A DNA stretch of 5,929 bases, taken from positions 1 through 5,929 of the forward strand of contig CAMLPA010000222.1 in the NCBI GenBank assembly GCA_946481605.1, in the 5' to 3' direction. The notes beneath the pieces were generated by a model that searched no databases, was not told where the DNA came from, and worked only from the letters and a program-made list of their open reading frames with translations. Made by a program: the position numbers and the translations under genes. Numbering within the stretch: position 1 is the first letter of the stretch; each line of letters starts with the position of its first letter. Source of the DNA: an uncultured Flavihumibacter sp. (GTDB lineage Bacteria > Bacteroidota > Bacteroidia > Chitinophagales > Chitinophagaceae). This document shows positions 4,928 through 5,929 of this stretch, piece by piece.

Positions 4928-4947
4928 AGTGACAACCCTATGGCAGT
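4928..4947. promoter_or_regulatory. Palindromic operator upstream of the gyrI-like gene
   Basis: The plus strand reads AGTGACA, six bases, TGGCAGT, an imperfect dyad with core TGACA-N6-TGGCA. On the minus strand it equals the site at 2577-2596 except at two positions. It lies where a -33 element would be, so the bound protein could either block or activate the promoter. As it heads the gyrI-wyl unit, autoregulation by the WYL protein is the simplest reading. Confidence 0.75.
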
Positions 4948-4961
4948 CTGAAAACCAGTAA

Positions 4962-4987
4962 ATAAAAAATCCCGCCGGAGCGGGATT
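4962..4987 (-). terminator. Intrinsic terminator of the exported-protein gene
   Basis: On the minus strand AATCCCGC, loop TCCG, GCGGGATT forms an 8-bp stem, with a T-rich run through its end (TTTTTTATT). It begins 16 bases past the stop codon at 5004 and insulates the gyrI-wyl unit from the upstream gene. Confidence 0.88.
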
Positions 4988-5003
4988 GGTGTGGTAGCAT
5001 TCT

Positions 5004-5459
5004 TTACATAGATGGTTCTTTTTTCTTCGCTTCCTCTTCATTCATGGCCAGTTTCAGTTCCAGCTTCAGGTTCTTGTCCCAACTCAGGCTTTGGATCTGC
5101 CACCTTGTTCCGGGATTGTACAGTACAAAGTTGAAGCGCACCGGCTGGCGTTCATACTTCACCAGAAAACTTTTCATCACGTAACTGGTTCCGATACTTT
5201 TTTCAGAAAGCAATTCATATCCCATGTATTTCCCCAGGCCCTGCGTTAGTTCCCGCAGGTGAATCTTATTCTGGTTCATTACTTCCTGGTGACCCTTCAT
5301 CCAGCGGTTGTGCTGGAAAAGTTGCGTATAAGCTTTTGTAGGGTATTGCTCATAGAGATAAAAAAATTCTTCGGTGATGCGTTCCCGTGGTTGTTGCTGT
5401 GAAAAGGCGGATGTACAGCAAAGCGTACATACGAATAATGGCAATAACATTCGTTTCAT
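5004..5459 (-). CDS. Small exported protein of unknown function
   Basis: 151 residues. An N-terminal signal peptide is evident: MKRMLLPLFVCTLCCTSAFS, with a probable signal-peptidase cut after AFS (residue 20), leaving QQQPRER at the mature N-terminus. The cysteines (11, 14, 15) do not make a good lipobox, so a soluble periplasmic protein is more likely than a lipoprotein. The mature part has an N-terminal helical stretch (ERITEEFFYLYEQYPTKAYTQLF, 26-48). A beta-rich half follows with SFLVKYERQPVRFNFVLYNP (97-116) and WQIQSLSWD (120-128). The tail is Lys/Glu-rich. The helix-then-curved-sheet order is reminiscent of NTF2-like folds, but I do not recognise the family and assign no function. It is monocistronic, with its own promoter (5521-5551) and terminator (4962-4987), and is divergent from the DsbA-family gene. 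Met4 (5450) is a possible alternative start. Confidence 0.82.
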   Translation of the reverse strand: MKRMLLPLFVCTLCCTSAFSQQQPRERITEEFFYLYEQYPTKAYTQLFQHNRWMKGHQEVMNQNKIHLRELTQGLGKYMGYELLSEKSIGTSYVMKSFLVKYERQPVRFNFVLYNPGTRWQIQSLSWDKNLKLELKLAMNEEEAKKKEPSM

Positions 5460-5520
5460 GTGTATTCAGTTTAGAAAATGAAGGAATGAAAAGACGGCGT
5501 AGAGGTGTTTGCAATCGAAC

Positions 5521-5551
5521 TAAAGTTATCACAATCCGGGCTTTTTTTCAA
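5521..5551 (-). promoter_or_regulatory. Probable promoter of the exported-protein gene
   Basis: On the minus strand TTG (5549-5551), 20 bases, then TAACTTTA (5521-5528), one base off TAnnTTTG. This gives a leader of about 50-60 bases before the ATG at 5459. Confidence 0.5.
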
Positions 5552-5577
5552 GGAACAGGGCGGAATAATTTTAACGG

Positions 5578-5605
5578 TTGTTTCATGTGCGGAGTCCTAA
5601 CTTTG
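5578..5605 (+). promoter_or_regulatory. Probable promoter of the DsbA-family gene
   Basis: TTG (5578-5580), 17 bases, then TAACTTTG (5598-5605), an exact -7 consensus. The box ends only four bases before the ATG at 5610, so the transcript would start at or within a few bases of the start codon and be essentially leaderless. Confidence 0.6.
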
Positions 5606-5609
5606 CCGC

Positions 5610-5929
5610 ATGAAACCGAGGTTATATTATTGTTACGATGCCTATTGCGGCTGGTGTTACGGATTCAGTCCTGTGATCAGAAAGCTCGCGGCAGAACATG
5701 CCGCACAACTGGATTTCGAGGTGCTTTCAGGAGGAATGATTCTTTCCGATAAACCTGCGCATATCGGAGGAATGGCCGAATACATCAAAGGCGCTTACAA
5801 AACAGTGGAAGAATACAGTGGCATCCGTTTCGGAGACGATTACCTGTGGCATATCCTCAATCCTGATCAGAGCGACTGGTTCCCGGATTCACTTAAACCG
5901 GCCATCGCACTTTGTATTTTCAAGGAATA
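5610..5929 (+). CDS. DsbA-family thioredoxin-fold protein with CGWC, 3' end outside the window
   Basis: 106 complete codons run off the right edge without a stop, roughly the first half of a protein usually a little over 200 residues. It begins MKPRLYYCYDAYCGWCYGFS, with the redox motif C13-G-W-C16 directly after the first strand, as in the FrnE/DsbA-like cytoplasmic oxidoreductases. SGGM (residues about 40-43) is also typical of that group. A helical insertion begins around 50. No signal peptide is present, so a cytoplasmic location is expected, unlike periplasmic DsbA. The family makes or breaks disulfides or isomerises substrates; the partner here is unknown. The extra Cys8 is not part of the CxxC. 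The start is set by the motif spacing and by the promoter immediately upstream. It diverges from the exported-protein gene across a 150-base gap. Confidence 0.9.
   Translation, partial: MKPRLYYCYDAYCGWCYGFSPVIRKLAAEHAAQLDFEVLSGGMILSDKPAHIGGMAEYIKGAYKTVEEYSGIRFGDDYLWHILNPDQSDWFPDSLKPAIALCIFKE

Noticed and set aside
4889..5041. 51-codon upstream extension of the gyrI-like protein
   Set aside because: It would read through the operator, the -7-like box and the neighbour's terminator hairpin; the family begins near the ATG at 4888.

Overview
The window reads as chromosomal DNA from a member of the Bacteroidota, most likely the Chitinophagaceae. The promoters look like the TTG / TAnnTTTG type of that phylum. 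Most genes lack a Shine-Dalgarno site. The proteins (YafY-type WYL regulator with a GyrI-like partner, DinB, OsmC, an AraC regulator with a DUF6597-like N-terminus) resemble those of soil Chitinophagaceae. The genus is not established. There are no RNA genes, CRISPR arrays, insertion sequences or gene-free stretches over 300 bases; the longest gap is 231 bases (2532-2762).

Layout. 1-821 (minus): 3'-truncated AraC-family regulator. 822-951: its promoter plus an octamer-repeat / inverted-repeat element. 952-1392 (minus): OsmC-type peroxiredoxin. 1490-1513: intrinsic terminator closing a two-gene unit, dinB-like (2031-2531) followed by a small conserved protein often labelled 'n-acetylglutamate synthase' (1560-1994). 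2763-3519 (plus): a tightly coupled pair, a 109-residue protein and a PIN-domain ribonuclease-like gene broken by one in-frame TAG. 3525-4888 (minus): gyrI-like gene followed by a WYL/YafY regulator. 4962-4987: terminator of the next gene. 5004-5459 (minus): small exported protein. 5610 to the end (plus): DsbA-family thioredoxin-fold protein with CGWC, cut by the window edge.

How the genes work together. The dinB unit and the gyrI-WYL unit carry almost the same 20-base imperfect palindrome (18 of 20 identical). In both it lies exactly 9 bases upstream of a -7-like octamer. The WYL protein is the obvious candidate to bind both, which would make a small local regulon: autoregulated gyrI-wyl plus dinB and its partner. 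With OsmC and the DsbA-like protein nearby, the area has a stress and detoxification flavour, but only the shared operator is direct evidence of co-regulation.

The pair at 2763-3519 sits between the two operator-bearing units, converges on the WYL gene with 5 bases between stops, and looks like an inserted toxin-antitoxin-type cassette. The PIN gene keeps all four expected acidic residues, so its single amber codon looks recent. The upstream partner belongs to no toxin-antitoxin family I recognise and has a Cas2/VapD-like secondary-structure pattern. This is the best candidate for an undescribed system in the window.
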